Shown in pieces: positions 16,432 through 26,204 of a stretch of DNA of 64,000 bases. The notes beneath the pieces are model-generated. The model had not been told where the DNA came from, ran no database searches, and saw only the letters and a program-made list of their open reading frames with translations. The position numbers and the translations under genes were made by a program. Positions within the stretch are counted from its first letter, which is position 1. The number at the start of each line of letters is the position of its first letter. The stretch comes from JBBRVP01 sp038246785 (GTDB taxonomy: Bacteria > Actinomycetota > Actinomycetes > Jiangellales > Jiangellaceae). Where the stretch lies: assembly GCA_038246785.1 (NCBI GenBank), contig JBBRVP010000010.1, forward strand, positions 24,474 through 88,473, read 5' to 3'.

Positions 16432-17079
16432 GTGGACGATCTCCCGTTGGATGCGCAAGAGCGCAGTGCGCTGTGTGATCTGTTCGAGCAACTCGGGGCT
16501 GCGGCTCCCACGCTTCTCCCGGGCTGGACTGCCAAAGACCTCGCCGCCCATCTCGTGCTGCGTGAGCGCGACGTCGTCGCCGGCCCGTGCCTCGTCCTGC
16601 CCGGCTGGTTCCAGCGGTTCGCCGAGCGGCGCCGGGTGAGGCTGGCGGAGCGAAGCGAGTTCGCGTGGCTCGTGGAGCGAATCCGGTCGGGCCCACCCCC
16701 CGGAATGTTCCGCATCGGCTGGGTCCGCTCCTTCCCGAACCTCAATGAGTTCTTCGTCCACCACGAGGACGCGCGCAGGGCGAACGGCCTGGGTCCGCGC
16801 GACGGCCTGGCGCCGGCGATGGAGGCCGCTCTGTGGCGAAACGTCCGCCAAGGTAGCCGCTACCTGAGTCGGCGGCTCGGCGAGGTCGGACTCGAGATCG
16901 GATGGGCGGGAACCGACGAGCGGATGACGGTTCGCAAGGCCGCACTCGCCGTTCGACTCAGCGGCCCGCCTGGCGAACTTCTGCTCTACCTGTTCGGCCG
17001 GCAGGCCACGGCGCGGGTCGAGGTGACGGGACCGGCGGAGGCTCTTGCTGCGGTTCGCCGTACGCGCTTCGGGATGTGA
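16432..17079 (+). CDS. TIGR03085-type metal-binding protein (mycothiol-dependent DinB/maleylpyruvate isomerase-like)
   Basis: The 215-residue product begins VDDLPLDAQERSALCDLFEQ, then LLPGWTAKDLAAHLVLRERD, the N-terminal pattern of TIGR03085, a four-helix-bundle family related to DinB and mycothiol-dependent maleylpyruvate isomerase. A metal-binding histidine lies in AAHLV and another in FFVHHEDARR. Substrate unknown. The GTG at 16432 is preferred to an ATG at 16387 because family similarity begins there. It converges on the polyprenyl synthase gene. Confidence 0.8.
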   Translation: MDDLPLDAQERSALCDLFEQLGAAAPTLLPGWTAKDLAAHLVLRERDVVAGPCLVLPGWFQRFAERRRVRLAERSEFAWLVERIRSGPPPGMFRIGWVRSFPNLNEFFVHHEDARRANGLGPRDGLAPAMEAALWRNVRQGSRYLSRRLGEVGLEIGWAGTDERMTVRKAALAVRLSGPPGELLLYLFGRQATARVEVTGPAEALAAVRRTRFGM

Positions 17080-17124
17080 CGCCGCACCGCTTGCGATCCG
17101 CGCCTGGCCGACGCCTAGCCCTCG

Positions 17125-18144
17125 TCAGCTCGTCCGCGACACCACCGAGGCGCACAGCGCCTCGAGCGCACGGCGCGCGGGTAGGTCCGCCAGCGGAGCG
17201 AGCGTGTCCCGCGCCGAGTCGGCCCAGCGCCGGGCCTCCCGGCGGGCGGCAGCCAGGGCCGGCGACGCGCGCAGCAGCCGGAGGGCCTCGGCGTGCTGTT
17301 CGTCGTCGGGCAGCGGGCCGCCGAGCAGCTCGCGCAGCCTACGCTCTGATCCGTCGCCCTCACCGCGAAGGGCCAGCAGCGTCGGCAACGTGGGGATTCC
17401 TTCGCGAAGGTCGGTGCCCGGGGTCTTGCCGGAGTCCGCCGGGTCCCCGGCCACGTCGAGCACGTCGTCGGCGAGCTGGAAGGCCACGCCGATGCGCTCG
17501 CCGTAGCGGGTGAGCACGTCGACGGCCTCGGCGGGCGCCCCGGAGAGCATGGCCCCGAAGCGGGCCGCGGTGGCGATGAGCGAGCCGGTCTTGTCGGCGA
17601 GCACTGACAGGTAGTGCTCGAGCGGGTCGCCGGCCTCGACCGGGCCTACCGTCTCGCGCAGCTGCCCCTCCACCAGGCGGGCAAAGGTTCGCGCCTGGAT
17701 ACGTACGCATTCGGGACCGAGGTCGGCGACGACGTCGGAGGCCCTCGCGAACAGGTAGTCGCCGGACAGGATCGCGACGGTGTTGCCCCAGCGTGCGTTG
17801 GCACTCTGCGCTCCCCGCCGGATCACCGCCTCGTCCATCACGTCGTCGTGGTAGAGGGTCGCGATGTGGGTGAGCTCGACGACGACGGCGGCCGGGATCA
17901 CCCCCGGCGCTGTCGGGTCGCCGAAGTGGGCGGCCAGCAGGACCAGCAGCGGACGGAAACGCTTGCCGCCCGCGACGACCAGGTGCCGGGCGGTCTCGGC
18001 GAGCAGCGGGTCTCCAGACTCGACGGTGGCGAGCAGCCGCTGCTCGACCTCGGCGAGGCCCGCCTGCACCGCGGCGTCGAGGGCCGGGTCGATGTCGATC
18101 GCGGCGAACGCGGTCGCGGCCGGACCGGCAGGCGCTGCACTCAT
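17125..18144 (-). CDS. Trans-polyprenyl diphosphate synthase (probable menaquinone side chain)
   Basis: The 339-residue product is an E-type prenyl diphosphate synthase with both aspartate-rich motifs: DDVMD (about 88-92, in ATLYHDDVMDEAVIRRG) and DDVLD (about 215, in FQLADDVLDVAGD), plus GGKRFRPLL. It condenses isopentenyl diphosphate units into a long chain. In M. tuberculosis the neighbouring homologue of this order is grcC1, beside menJ and htpX, so a menaquinone side chain is the likely product; chain length cannot be read from sequence. The ATG lies 10 bp after the nuoN stop, so it may be the last gene of the nuo transcript. Confidence 0.92.
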   Translation of the reverse strand: MSAAPAGPAATAFAAIDIDPALDAAVQAGLAEVEQRLLATVESGDPLLAETARHLVVAGGKRFRPLLVLLAAHFGDPTAPGVIPAAVVVELTHIATLYHDDVMDEAVIRRGAQSANARWGNTVAILSGDYLFARASDVVADLGPECVRIQARTFARLVEGQLRETVGPVEAGDPLEHYLSVLADKTGSLIATAARFGAMLSGAPAEAVDVLTRYGERIGVAFQLADDVLDVAGDPADSGKTPGTDLREGIPTLPTLLALRGEGDGSERRLRELLGGPLPDDEQHAEALRLLRASPALAAARREARRWADSARDTLAPLADLPARRALEALCASVVSRTS

Positions 18145-18154
18145 CGCCGGCCGA

Positions 18155-19705
18155 TCATCGGATGAAGACCGCCGCCTGCTGCGCGAGGTCCAGCAGCGGC
18201 GCCGGGAAGATGCCGAGCCCGACGGTGACGACCACCCCGACGGTGATGGTGACTGTCGTGAACGCACCCGGCACGGCGACGGTGGGACCGTCGGCGGCCG
18301 GCTCGGAGAAGAACATGAGCACGATCACGCGGACGTAGAAGAACGCCGCCACCGCGCTCGCCAGCAGCGCGACGACCACGAGCACGGCGTCGCCGGCCCC
18401 GAGTGCGGCGGAGAACACCGCGAGCTTGCCGACGAACCCGCTGGTGAGCGGGATGCCGGCGAAGGAGAGCAGGAACAGGGCGAAGGCGCCGGCCACAACA
18501 GGTGAGCGCTTCCCGAGCCCAGCCCAGCGCGACAGGTGGGTCGCCTCGCCGCCCGGGTCACGGACGAGGGTGACCACCGCGAAAGCCCCGACCGTGGTGA
18601 CGCCGTAGACCGCCAGGTAGAACAGGACGCTCGCCAGCCCACTGGTGTCGACCGCCACGACGCCGACCAGGACGAAGCCCGCGTGCGCCACGGAGGAGTA
18701 GGCGAGCATGCGTTTGACGTCGGTCTGGGTGAGCGCGACGATCGAGCCGACGAACATGGCGATGATCGCGACCGCCCACAGCATGGGCACCCAGTCGCTG
18801 GAGACGCCCCCCAAGGCGACGTAGAACACGCGCAGCAGCGCGCCGAACGCCGCGATCTTGGTGCAGGCCGCCATGAAACCGGTGATCGGCGTGGGCGCGC
18901 CCTGGTAGACGTCGGGGGTCCAGGAGTGGAAGGGCGCGGCACCGACCTTGAAGAGCAGGCCCACGGCGACGAGCGCGGTGCCGACCAGCAGAAGGGACTC
19001 GGAGCCGACCTGCCCCGCCGTGGCCGCCGCGATGTCGGACAGGGTCACCGAGCCGGCATAGCCGTACAGCATGGCGATGCCGTACAGGAAGAAACCGGAG
19101 GAGAATGCCCCGAGCAGGAAGTACTTCAGCGCCGCCTCCTGGGACAGCAGGCGCTTGCGGCGGGCCATGCCGCAGAGCAGGTAGAGCGGCAGCGACAACA
19201 CCTCCAGCGCCACGAACATCGTCAGGAGGTCGTTGGAGGCCGGGAAGAGCAGCATGCCGCTGACCGCGAACATCGTCAGCGGGTAGACCTCGGTCTGCAG
19301 CACCCGCTGCTGGGTGAGCGTGCGTTCGAAGGCGCTCCCCGGCAGCGACGACGCCGCCGGAGCGAAGGCGTCGACGCCCCCCTCGACACGGCGCTCGGCC
19401 ATGACAAGGACGCTGACCGCCGACAGCAGCAGGATCGTGCCCTGCAGGAACAGCGTGGGCCCGTCGACCGCCACCGAGCCCATCGCCGTGATCTCCTGGG
19501 TGCCGGCGAGACCGATGACGAGGCCGAACGACACGAGCAGGGCGCTCAGCGCGAGCGCCACCTGGACGGCGAGCCGCGCGGAGCGTGGCGCAAACGCCTC
19601 GACAAGGACGCCGATCACCGCAGCCACGAAGACGACGAGGATCGGGGCCACCGCCGCGTACGAGACTGTCGGTGCGGAGATCGCCTGCTCGACCAGGGCA
19701 GTCAC
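18155..19705 (-). CDS. nuoN: NADH-quinone oxidoreductase subunit N
   Basis: NuoN is one of the three antiporter-like proton-pumping subunits of complex I. The 516-residue protein has about fourteen membrane spans, with the proton-channel lysine regions in GLLFKVGAAPFHSWTPDVYQ and the QEAALKYFLLGAFSSGFFLY segment. The GTG start overlaps the nuoM stop as GTGA. It is the last nuo gene; a polyprenyl synthase gene follows after 10 bp. Confidence 0.96.
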   Translation of the reverse strand: MTALVEQAISAPTVSYAAVAPILVVFVAAVIGVLVEAFAPRSARLAVQVALALSALLVSFGLVIGLAGTQEITAMGSVAVDGPTLFLQGTILLLSAVSVLVMAERRVEGGVDAFAPAASSLPGSAFERTLTQQRVLQTEVYPLTMFAVSGMLLFPASNDLLTMFVALEVLSLPLYLLCGMARRKRLLSQEAALKYFLLGAFSSGFFLYGIAMLYGYAGSVTLSDIAAATAGQVGSESLLLVGTALVAVGLLFKVGAAPFHSWTPDVYQGAPTPITGFMAACTKIAAFGALLRVFYVALGGVSSDWVPMLWAVAIIAMFVGSIVALTQTDVKRMLAYSSVAHAGFVLVGVVAVDTSGLASVLFYLAVYGVTTVGAFAVVTLVRDPGGEATHLSRWAGLGKRSPVVAGAFALFLLSFAGIPLTSGFVGKLAVFSAALGAGDAVLVVVALLASAVAAFFYVRVIVLMFFSEPAADGPTVAVPGAFTTVTITVGVVVTVGLGIFPAPLLDLAQQAAVFIR

Positions 19706-21237
19706 GGGGCGTTCCCTTCCGCGCCGGCGGCGGCCGGGCCCAGCACCGGCGCCGGGTCGGTGACGCCGACCTGTTGCAGCGTCGGCCCGACGCCGTGGTT
19801 GATGACGTCGAGCACCGGCTGCGGGTAGATGCCGAGCGCCAGCACGAGGGCGATGAGCGGGGCCGCCACCACCATCTCTCGCCCGCGCAGGTCGAGGAAG
19901 CCGACGCTGTGTTCCGGCACCGGTCCGGTCATCGTGCGCTGGTAGAGCAGCAGCATGTAGACCGCCGACAGCACGATGGCGAGAGTCGCGATCACCGCGG
20001 CCGGGAGGTAGCGGGTGAACGTGCCGACGAGCACGAGGAACTCGCTGACGAACGTCGAAAGCCCGGGCAGGGAGAGCATCGCCATGCTGGTGAACAGGAA
20101 GACCCCCGCCAGCAGCGGGGCTGGACGCTGCACGCCACCGAAGTCCTGCCAGCGCGCCGACCCGCGGCGGGCGATCATCCAGCCGACGACGAGGAAGAGC
20201 AGCACCGTCGTCAACCCATGGTTGACCATGTAGAACGTCGACCCAGATCCGCCCTGCGAAGTCAGCACGAAGATGCCCAGGACGATGAGGCCGAAGTGGG
20301 AGATCGACGTGTAGCCCACGAAGCGCCTGAGGTCGGACTGGCCGATGGCCAGCAGGGCGCCATAGAGGATGGACACGACCGCCAGCACGATGACGACGGG
20401 CGCGAGCTCGCGCGAGGCGTCGGGGAACAGCGGCAGCACGAGGTGCAGCATCCCGAAGGTGCCGACCTTGTCCATGACGCCGGACAGGTAGCCCGCCTGG
20501 GCCGGCGTCGCCTCGCTGACCGCGTCGGGCAGCCAGGTGTGGAAAGGCCACAGCGGCGCCTTGATCGCGAAGGCGAGCATGAAGCCGATGAACAGCCAGA
20601 CCTGTGTGGCGTACGGGATGTCGAGCCCGACCAAGGCAGGGAGCGCGAACGTGCCGGCCCGGCCGCCCTGCATCGACTGGACGTAGAGGCCGATCACCGC
20701 GGCCAGCATGACCAGGCCGCCGAAGAGGTTGTAGAGCAGGAACTTCACCGCGGCGTACTGCCGCCGCGGACCGCCGTAGACGCCGATGAGGAAGTACATC
20801 GGGACGAGCATCGCCTCGAAGAGCACGTAGAACAGCAAGACGTCGACGGCCAGGAACGCTCCGAGCAGCATCGCCTCCAGCAGCAGCAGCCAGCCGAGCA
20901 TGCCGGACCGCGAGCGCCCGCCCGAGCTGGCGTCATCGCGGCCGGCCCACACCACGATTGGCGTGACGAGCGTCGTGAGCAGCACGAGGGCGAGCGCGAT
21001 GCCGTCGACCGACAGGGCCCAGGACACGCCGAACTGGGGAACCCACTCCAGGGTCTCTGACTGCTGGTACTGCGCGCCGCCGAGGGCGAAGCGGCCCGCC
21101 ACGACGAGGCTGGCGACCAGGGCCAGCCCGCAGAACCCGAGCGCGACCTGCACGGCGAGCCGGTCACGGTCGCGGAGCGAGACCACCACCAGGGCCCCGA
21201 CGGCCGGGAGGGCGACGAGGATCGTCAGGAGATTCAC
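19702..21237 (-). CDS. nuoM: NADH-quinone oxidoreductase subunit M
   Basis: The 511-residue antiporter-like membrane subunit shows the family segment [20 protein letters not shown] with the channel lysine, the conserved glutamate in [14 protein letters not shown] and [13 protein letters not shown]. About fourteen membrane spans are predicted. Its GTG start overlaps the nuoL stop and its stop overlaps the nuoN start, each by 4 nt, so all three large pump subunits are translationally coupled. Confidence 0.96.
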   Translation of the reverse strand: MNLLTILVALPAVGALVVVSLRDRDRLAVQVALGFCGLALVASLVVAGRFALGGAQYQQSETLEWVPQFGVSWALSVDGIALALVLLTTLVTPIVVWAGRDDASSGGRSRSGMLGWLLLLEAMLLGAFLAVDVLLFYVLFEAMLVPMYFLIGVYGGPRRQYAAVKFLLYNLFGGLVMLAAVIGLYVQSMQGGRAGTFALPALVGLDIPYATQVWLFIGFMLAFAIKAPLWPFHTWLPDAVSEATPAQAGYLSGVMDKVGTFGMLHLVLPLFPDASRELAPVVIVLAVVSILYGALLAIGQSDLRRFVGYTSISHFGLIVLGIFVLTSQGGSGSTFYMVNHGLTTVLLFLVVGWMIARRGSARWQDFGGVQRPAPLLAGVFLFTSMAMLSLPGLSTFVSEFLVLVGTFTRYLPAAVIATLAIVLSAVYMLLLYQRTMTGPVPEHSVGFLDLRGREMVVAAPLIALVLALGIYPQPVLDVINHGVGPTLQQVGVTDPAPVLGPAAAGAEGNAP

Positions 21238-23156
21238 GGGAGCCTCACCAGCAGCACGGCGAGGACAACGAGCACGGCGCCCCCGGTCATCGTCAGGGCG
21301 TAGGAGCGGACGAACCCGGTCTGCAGACGGCGCAGGCGGGCGCTGGCTCCTCCGAACAGCGCGGCCGTGCCGTTGACCGCGCCGTCGATGCCCCGGTTGT
21401 CGACGTAGACCAGCGAGCGGGTGAGGTACTGCCCGGGGCGCATGAACACGGCCTCGTTGACCGCGTCGCCGTAGAGGTCGCGGCGCGCGGCCCGGGTGGC
21501 CAGCGAGACCCGCGTCGGCGCCACTGCCGGCACGTCGCGCCGGGAGTAGAGCAGGTAGCCGATCGCGGCGCCGACCGCGACGGTGGCCAACGTGACCAGC
21601 TGGAGCACGATCGTGGGCACGCCCAGCTCGGTCTCCTGGAAGCCGGTGACCGGCTCCAGCCATGCCTTGATGCCGCCGAAGAGGTGGAGCAGCATGAACC
21701 CGCCCACGAGGGACAGCGCGCCGAGGGCCACCAACGGACCGGTCATGATGCGCGGGGACTCGTGTGGCTGCGCATCCTCGCGCCAGCGGGGCCGGCCGAA
21801 GAAGGTCATGAGCACGAGCCGGGTCATGTAGAAGCCCGTCACACCGGCACCGACGAGGGCGGCCAGGCCGACGAGCCACCCGCGGCCGAACGCGGCCTCG
21901 ATGATGGAGTCCTTGGAGTAGAAGCCGGAAGTGAACGGGAAGCCGATGATCGCGAGATAGCCGGCCATGAAGGTGAGGAAGGTCAGCGAAAGCCGGCTGC
22001 GTAGCCCGCCGAAGACGCGCATGTCGACTTCGTCGTCCATGGCGTGCATCACCGAGCCGGCGCCGAGGAACATGTCGGCCTTGAAGAAGCCGTGAGTCAG
22101 CAGGTGGAAGATTGCGAAGACGTAGCCGGTGGGACCCAGGCCTGCCGCGAGCATCATGTAGCCGATCTGGCTTATCGTCGATGCGGCGAGCACCCTCTTG
22201 ATGTCGTCCTTCGCGCAACCGATGATCGCGCCGAACAGCAGGGTGACGGCGCCGACGACGACGACGGCCGTCGCGGCAACCGGAGCGCCCTCGAAGATGG
22301 GCGCCGAGCGCACGACGAGGTAGACGCCCGCCGTGACCATCGTGGCGGCGTGGATGAGCGCCGACACGGGGGTGGGGCCTTCCATGGCGTCGAGCAGCCA
22401 CGACTGCAACGGGAGCTGCGCCGACTTGGCGCAGGCCCCCAGCAGCAGGAGCAGCCCGATCGTCGTCAGCCAGCCCTCACTCGCCTCGGCGGCGCGCGGC
22501 AGCACCGCGGCGAACGATGTGGCGCCGAAGACGAAGAACATGGACATGACCGCGAGGGACATGCCCATGTCGCCGACCCGGTTGACCACGAACGCCTTCT
22601 TGGCCGCGACAGCGGCGGTCGGCTTGTGCTGCCAGAAGCCGATGAGCAGGTACGAGGCGAGGCCGACGCCCTCCCAACCCACGTAGACCACCAGGAAGTC
22701 GTTGGCCAGCACCAGCAGCAGCATCGCTGCCACGAACAGGTTGAGGTACCCGAAGAAGCGCCGCCGGCGCTCGTCGTGCTCCATGTAGCCCATGGAGTAG
22801 ACGTGGATCAGGCCGCCCACGCCGGTGATGAGCAGCACGAAGGACATCGAGAGCTGGTCGAGCAGCAGGCCCGCCTGCACCCGGAACCCACCGACCGAGA
22901 TCCAGGTGAACAGGTGCTGCGCGATGGACCTGTCGTCGTCACCGCGCCCGAGCATCGCGAAGAACAGCACCGCCGCCAGCGCGAACGAGCAGAGCACGGT
23001 CACGCAGCCCAGCAGGTGAGCCCAGCGGTCGGCGCGCCGTCCGCCGAGCAGCAGCACGGCCGCGCCGACCACCGGGAAGGCGAGCAGCAGCCACATCATG
23101 CTGAACACGCCCGATGCCGCCGCGGCCTGCACCGGTTCGGCTGCAGAGAGGATCAC
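21234..23156 (-). CDS. nuoL: NADH-quinone oxidoreductase subunit L
   Basis: NuoL is the distal pump of complex I with the long lateral helix. The 640-residue product has [17 protein letters not shown] (about 136-152), [21 protein letters not shown] (about 235) and [13 protein letters not shown], all diagnostic of NuoL. The C-terminal portion, rich in hydrophobic segments after about 500, matches the lateral helix region. It follows nuoK by 16 bp and overlaps nuoM by 4 nt. Confidence 0.96.
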   Translation of the reverse strand: MILSAAEPVQAAAASGVFSMMWLLLAFPVVGAAVLLLGGRRADRWAHLLGCVTVLCSFALAAVLFFAMLGRGDDDRSIAQHLFTWISVGGFRVQAGLLLDQLSMSFVLLITGVGGLIHVYSMGYMEHDERRRRFFGYLNLFVAAMLLLVLANDFLVVYVGWEGVGLASYLLIGFWQHKPTAAVAAKKAFVVNRVGDMGMSLAVMSMFFVFGATSFAAVLPRAAEASEGWLTTIGLLLLLGACAKSAQLPLQSWLLDAMEGPTPVSALIHAATMVTAGVYLVVRSAPIFEGAPVAATAVVVVGAVTLLFGAIIGCAKDDIKRVLAASTISQIGYMMLAAGLGPTGYVFAIFHLLTHGFFKADMFLGAGSVMHAMDDEVDMRVFGGLRSRLSLTFLTFMAGYLAIIGFPFTSGFYSKDSIIEAAFGRGWLVGLAALVGAGVTGFYMTRLVLMTFFGRPRWREDAQPHESPRIMTGPLVALGALSLVGGFMLLHLFGGIKAWLEPVTGFQETELGVPTIVLQLVTLATVAVGAAIGYLLYSRRDVPAVAPTRVSLATRAARRDLYGDAVNEAVFMRPGQYLTRSLVYVDNRGIDGAVNGTAALFGGASARLRRLQTGFVRSYALTMTGGAVLVVLAVLLVRLP

Positions 23157-23172
23157 GTCGTCCCGTCCCGGC

Positions 23173-23472
23173 TCAGTACTTCAGCAGGCTGGCGTCGTCG
23201 ACCGACGCGCTCCTGCGGGTGCGGAAGATGGACATGATGATGGCCAGGCCGACGACGACCTCGGCCGCGGCGACGACCATCACGAAGAACGCGATGACCT
23301 GACCGTCGAGCTTCCCCCAGGTGCGGGCGAAAGTGACGAAGGCCAAGTTGGACGCGTTGAGCATCAGCTCGACGCACATGAAGACGACGATCGCGTTGCG
23401 GCGCAGGAGGACGCCGAGAGCGCCGATGGTGAACAGCAGGGCGGACACCATGAGGTAGGGCTCCGGGCTCAT
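23173..23472 (-). CDS. nuoK: NADH-quinone oxidoreductase subunit K
   Basis: The 99-residue protein has three membrane spans with buried glutamates in [15 protein letters not shown] and in [13 protein letters not shown], which form part of the proton path next to NuoJ and NuoN. Length is typical (about 100). The ATG overlaps the nuoJ stop by 4 nt. Confidence 0.96.
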   Translation of the reverse strand: MSPEPYLMVSALLFTIGALGVLLRRNAIVVFMCVELMLNASNLAFVTFARTWGKLDGQVIAFFVMVVAAAEVVVGLAIIMSIFRTRRSASVDDASLLKY

Positions 23473-24314
23473 CGGGGCGCCCCTCCCTCCGCGCCAGTGC
23501 CTGCGTCATGACCGCCGGGCAGCTCAGTGCGCTCGATGGCGGTCTCGAGCTGGTGCTCGTGCTCGAGCGACTCGTCGATGTCGCCGGCGAGGTCGCTGAC
23601 CGGGCGTACGGCACCGCGGGCCGCCAGCACCCGCGAGATCGAGGGCTCGCTCGCACTGCCGTCGGGCAGCAGCGCCGGCGTGTCGACCGCGTTGTGCCGC
23701 GCGTAGACCCCGGAGCTGGGCAGCGGTCCGACGCGCGACAGGTCGCCATCGGACGGGTGGAACCGGCGCTGCGACAGCTCGCGCTGGCTGGGCCGGTGCT
23801 CGAGCCGTTCCTTGTGTGCCAGCACCATGGCGCCGAGCGCCGCTGTGATGAGCAGGGCGCCGGTGACCTCGAAGGCCCACACGTAGCGGGTGAACACGAT
23901 CTCGGCCACCGCCGGGACGTTGCCGAGCGGCGTGGCGTCCGCGAGTCCCTTGGGGGTGCCGAAGGACACCCGGCCGAAGCCGGCGAGCATCAGCACCCCG
24001 AATCCGGCAGCCAGTATCAGCGCGGCACCGCGCTGGCCCTTGATGGTCTCGACGAGGGAGTCGGAGGCGTCGATGCCGATGAGCATGAGCACGAAGACGA
24101 ACAGCATCATCACCGCGCCGGTGTAGACGACGATCTGCACGACGCCCAGGAAGGGGGCCGACTGGGCGATGTACATGATCGCCAGGCAGATCATCGTGAC
24201 CGCGAGGAACAGGGCCCCGTGCACGGCCTTGCGAGTGAACACCAGGCCCAGCGCGCAGAGCACGGCGATCGGACCGACGATCCAGAACACCACCGCCTCG
24301 CCCGTGGAGCTCAT
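23469..24314 (-). CDS. nuoJ: NADH-quinone oxidoreductase subunit J with long C-terminal tail
   Basis: NuoJ is a five-helix membrane subunit. The first about 165 residues hold the spans and [20 protein letters not shown], the conserved pi-bulge helix region. Residues about 170-281 form a hydrophilic tail (QRELSQRRF, then [19 protein letters not shown]), making the protein about 110 residues longer than E. coli NuoJ. A tail with the [15 protein letters not shown] motif is usual in actinobacterial NuoJ; its role is unknown. It overlaps nuoI and nuoK by 4 nt. Confidence 0.95.
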   Translation of the reverse strand: MSSTGEAVVFWIVGPIAVLCALGLVFTRKAVHGALFLAVTMICLAIMYIAQSAPFLGVVQIVVYTGAVMMLFVFVLMLIGIDASDSLVETIKGQRGAALILAAGFGVLMLAGFGRVSFGTPKGLADATPLGNVPAVAEIVFTRYVWAFEVTGALLITAALGAMVLAHKERLEHRPSQRELSQRRFHPSDGDLSRVGPLPSSGVYARHNAVDTPALLPDGSASEPSISRVLAARGAVRPVSDLAGDIDESLEHEHQLETAIERTELPGGHDAGTGAEGGAPR

Positions 24315-24877
24315 CGCGGACCTTCGCCCGCCGACTGGTGACCAGCCGCCGCGTGCGCAGGGTGGTCGCGCCCCACCAGGCCCGCGCCGAGGTAGTAGTC
24401 GACCTCGTTGTCACCAAGGCGCATCGGGTGCGGTGCCTCCTCCATGCCCGGCAGCAGCGGAGCCAGCAGGTCCTGCTTCTCGTAGATGAGGTCGGCCCGG
24501 CTGGTGTCGGCCAGCTCGTACTCGTTGGTCATGGTGAGCGCCCGGGTCGGGCACGCCTCGATGCACAGCCCGCAAAGGATGCAACGCAAGTAGTTGATCT
24601 GGTAGACCCGGCCGTAGCGCTCCCCCGGCGAGTAGCGCTCCTCCGCGGTGTTCTGCGCGCCCTCGACGTAGATTGCGTCGGCCGGGCAGGCCCAGGCGCA
24701 CAGCTCGCACCCGATGCACTTCTCCAGTCCGTCCGGGTGACGGTTGAGCTGGTGCCGGCCGTGGAAGCGCGGTGCCGTCGGCTTCTTGTACTCGGGGTAC
24801 TGCTCGGTCACGACCTTGCGGAACATCGTCCGGAACGTGACCCCGAACCCCGCGACGGGATCGAGGAATCTAGCCAC
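24311..24877 (-). CDS. nuoI: NADH-quinone oxidoreductase subunit I
   Basis: NuoI carries clusters N6a and N6b in the peripheral arm. The 188-residue product has two full motifs, [12 protein letters not shown] (about 55-66) and [12 protein letters not shown] (about 100-111). I start at the GTG at 24877 ([15 protein letters not shown]), which overlaps the nuoH end by 8 nt; a longer reading lies in nuoH sequence and is not conserved. A tail after the second cluster (residues about 155-188) is rich in Ala/His/Gly. Confidence 0.96.
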   Translation of the reverse strand: MARFLDPVAGFGVTFRTMFRKVVTEQYPEYKKPTAPRFHGRHQLNRHPDGLEKCIGCELCAWACPADAIYVEGAQNTAEERYSPGERYGRVYQINYLRCILCGLCIEACPTRALTMTNEYELADTSRADLIYEKQDLLAPLLPGMEEAPHPMRLGDNEVDYYLGAGLVGRDHPAHAAAGHQSAGEGPR

Positions 24878-26204
24878 GGCGGGCCTCCTCGCCCTGGGAC
24901 ATCGTTGTCGAGACGACCGGTGGGCCGACGGGCTCCTGGCCCGGCAGCGGCGGGACGGGGTAGCTGGCGGCTGGGGGCTCAGGCGGCACCCCACTCGCCG
25001 TGGGGGCGTCGGCGGGCGGGGTGGAGCGTCGCTCCAGGAGCAGGCTGGCGAGCAGTGCGACGATGAACACCGCGGCCAGCACGACCAGCAGCGGACGCAG
25101 GTCGAGTGCCTCGTTGCGGGCGGCCCGGATCGTCGCCACGACGAGGATCCAGGCCAGCGAGGCGGGGATGAGCACCTTCCAGCCGAAGCGCATGAACTGG
25201 TCGTAGCGCAGCCGCGGCAGCGTGCCGCGCAGCCAGATGAAGCAGAACATGAACAGCAGCACCTTGGCGACGAACCACAGCAGCGGCCACCAGCCCGTGT
25301 TGAAGTAGCCGTCGTTGACCGCCGAGATCGGCCAGGGTGCTCGCCAGCCGCCGAGGAACAGCGTGGTCGCCAGGGCGGAGACGGTGACCATGTTGACGTA
25401 CTCGGCGAGGAAGAACAGCGCGAACTTCAGCGAGCTGTACTCGGTGTGGAACCCGCCCACGAGCTCGCCCTCGGCCTCGGGCAGGTCGAACGGTGCCCGG
25501 TTGGTCTCGCCGATCATGGACAGGAAGTAGATGACGAAGCTGGGCAGGAGCAGGACGACGTACCAGGAGGGCAGCGTGACGGTCAGGCCGACGATGCCGG
25601 CCGTGGAGCCATGCGCCTGCGCGGCCACGATCTGCGACGTCGACATCGAGCCTGCGTAGAGGAAGACCGCCACGAAGGACAGCCCCATCGCAACCTCGTA
25701 GGAGATCACCTGCGCCGTGGAGCGAAGGCCGCCCAGCAGCGGGTAGGTAGACCCGCTGGACCAGCCGGCGAGGATGATTCCGTAGACACCGACGCTGGCG
25801 ACGGCGAGCACGAACAGCACGCCGACCGACAGGTCGGTCAGCTGCAGCGGCGTGCGCTGGCCGAACATCCACACGACCGGGCCGAGCGGGATGACCGCGA
25901 ATGCGACGAACGCCGCGGTCACCGAGATGATCGGCGCGATCCAGAACACGACGGTGTCGGCCGCCTTGGGGACGATGTCCTCCTTGAGGGCGAGCTTGAC
26001 GCCGTCGGCGAGGCTCTGCAGCAGCCCCTGCGGTCCGGTCCGGTTGGGGCCGATGCGGTGCTGCATGCGCGCGACGACCCGCCGCTCCAACCAGATGTTG
26101 AACAGGGTCAGGACCACGAGCAGCGCGAAGATGCCGACCACCTTGATGACGACGATCCACCAGGTGTCGGTGCCGAAGCCCTCCACCGTGTCGGTGCCGC
26201 TCAC
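24870..26204 (-). CDS. nuoH: NADH-quinone oxidoreductase subunit H
   Basis: NuoH forms the quinone-entry channel with NuoB and NuoD. The 444-residue protein has about eight to nine spans, the first-helix signature [20 protein letters not shown] and the acidic loop region [20 protein letters not shown], both essential hallmarks. A Pro/Ala-rich cytoplasmic tail of about 50 residues follows the last span and is absent from the E. coli protein. It overlaps nuoG by 4 nt and nuoI by 8 nt. Confidence 0.96.
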   Translation of the reverse strand: MSGTDTVEGFGTDTWWIVVIKVVGIFALLVVLTLFNIWLERRVVARMQHRIGPNRTGPQGLLQSLADGVKLALKEDIVPKAADTVVFWIAPIISVTAAFVAFAVIPLGPVVWMFGQRTPLQLTDLSVGVLFVLAVASVGVYGIILAGWSSGSTYPLLGGLRSTAQVISYEVAMGLSFVAVFLYAGSMSTSQIVAAQAHGSTAGIVGLTVTLPSWYVVLLLPSFVIYFLSMIGETNRAPFDLPEAEGELVGGFHTEYSSLKFALFFLAEYVNMVTVSALATTLFLGGWRAPWPISAVNDGYFNTGWWPLLWFVAKVLLFMFCFIWLRGTLPRLRYDQFMRFGWKVLIPASLAWILVVATIRAARNEALDLRPLLVVLAAVFIVALLASLLLERRSTPPADAPTASGVPPEPPAASYPVPPLPGQEPVGPPVVSTTMSQGEEARRG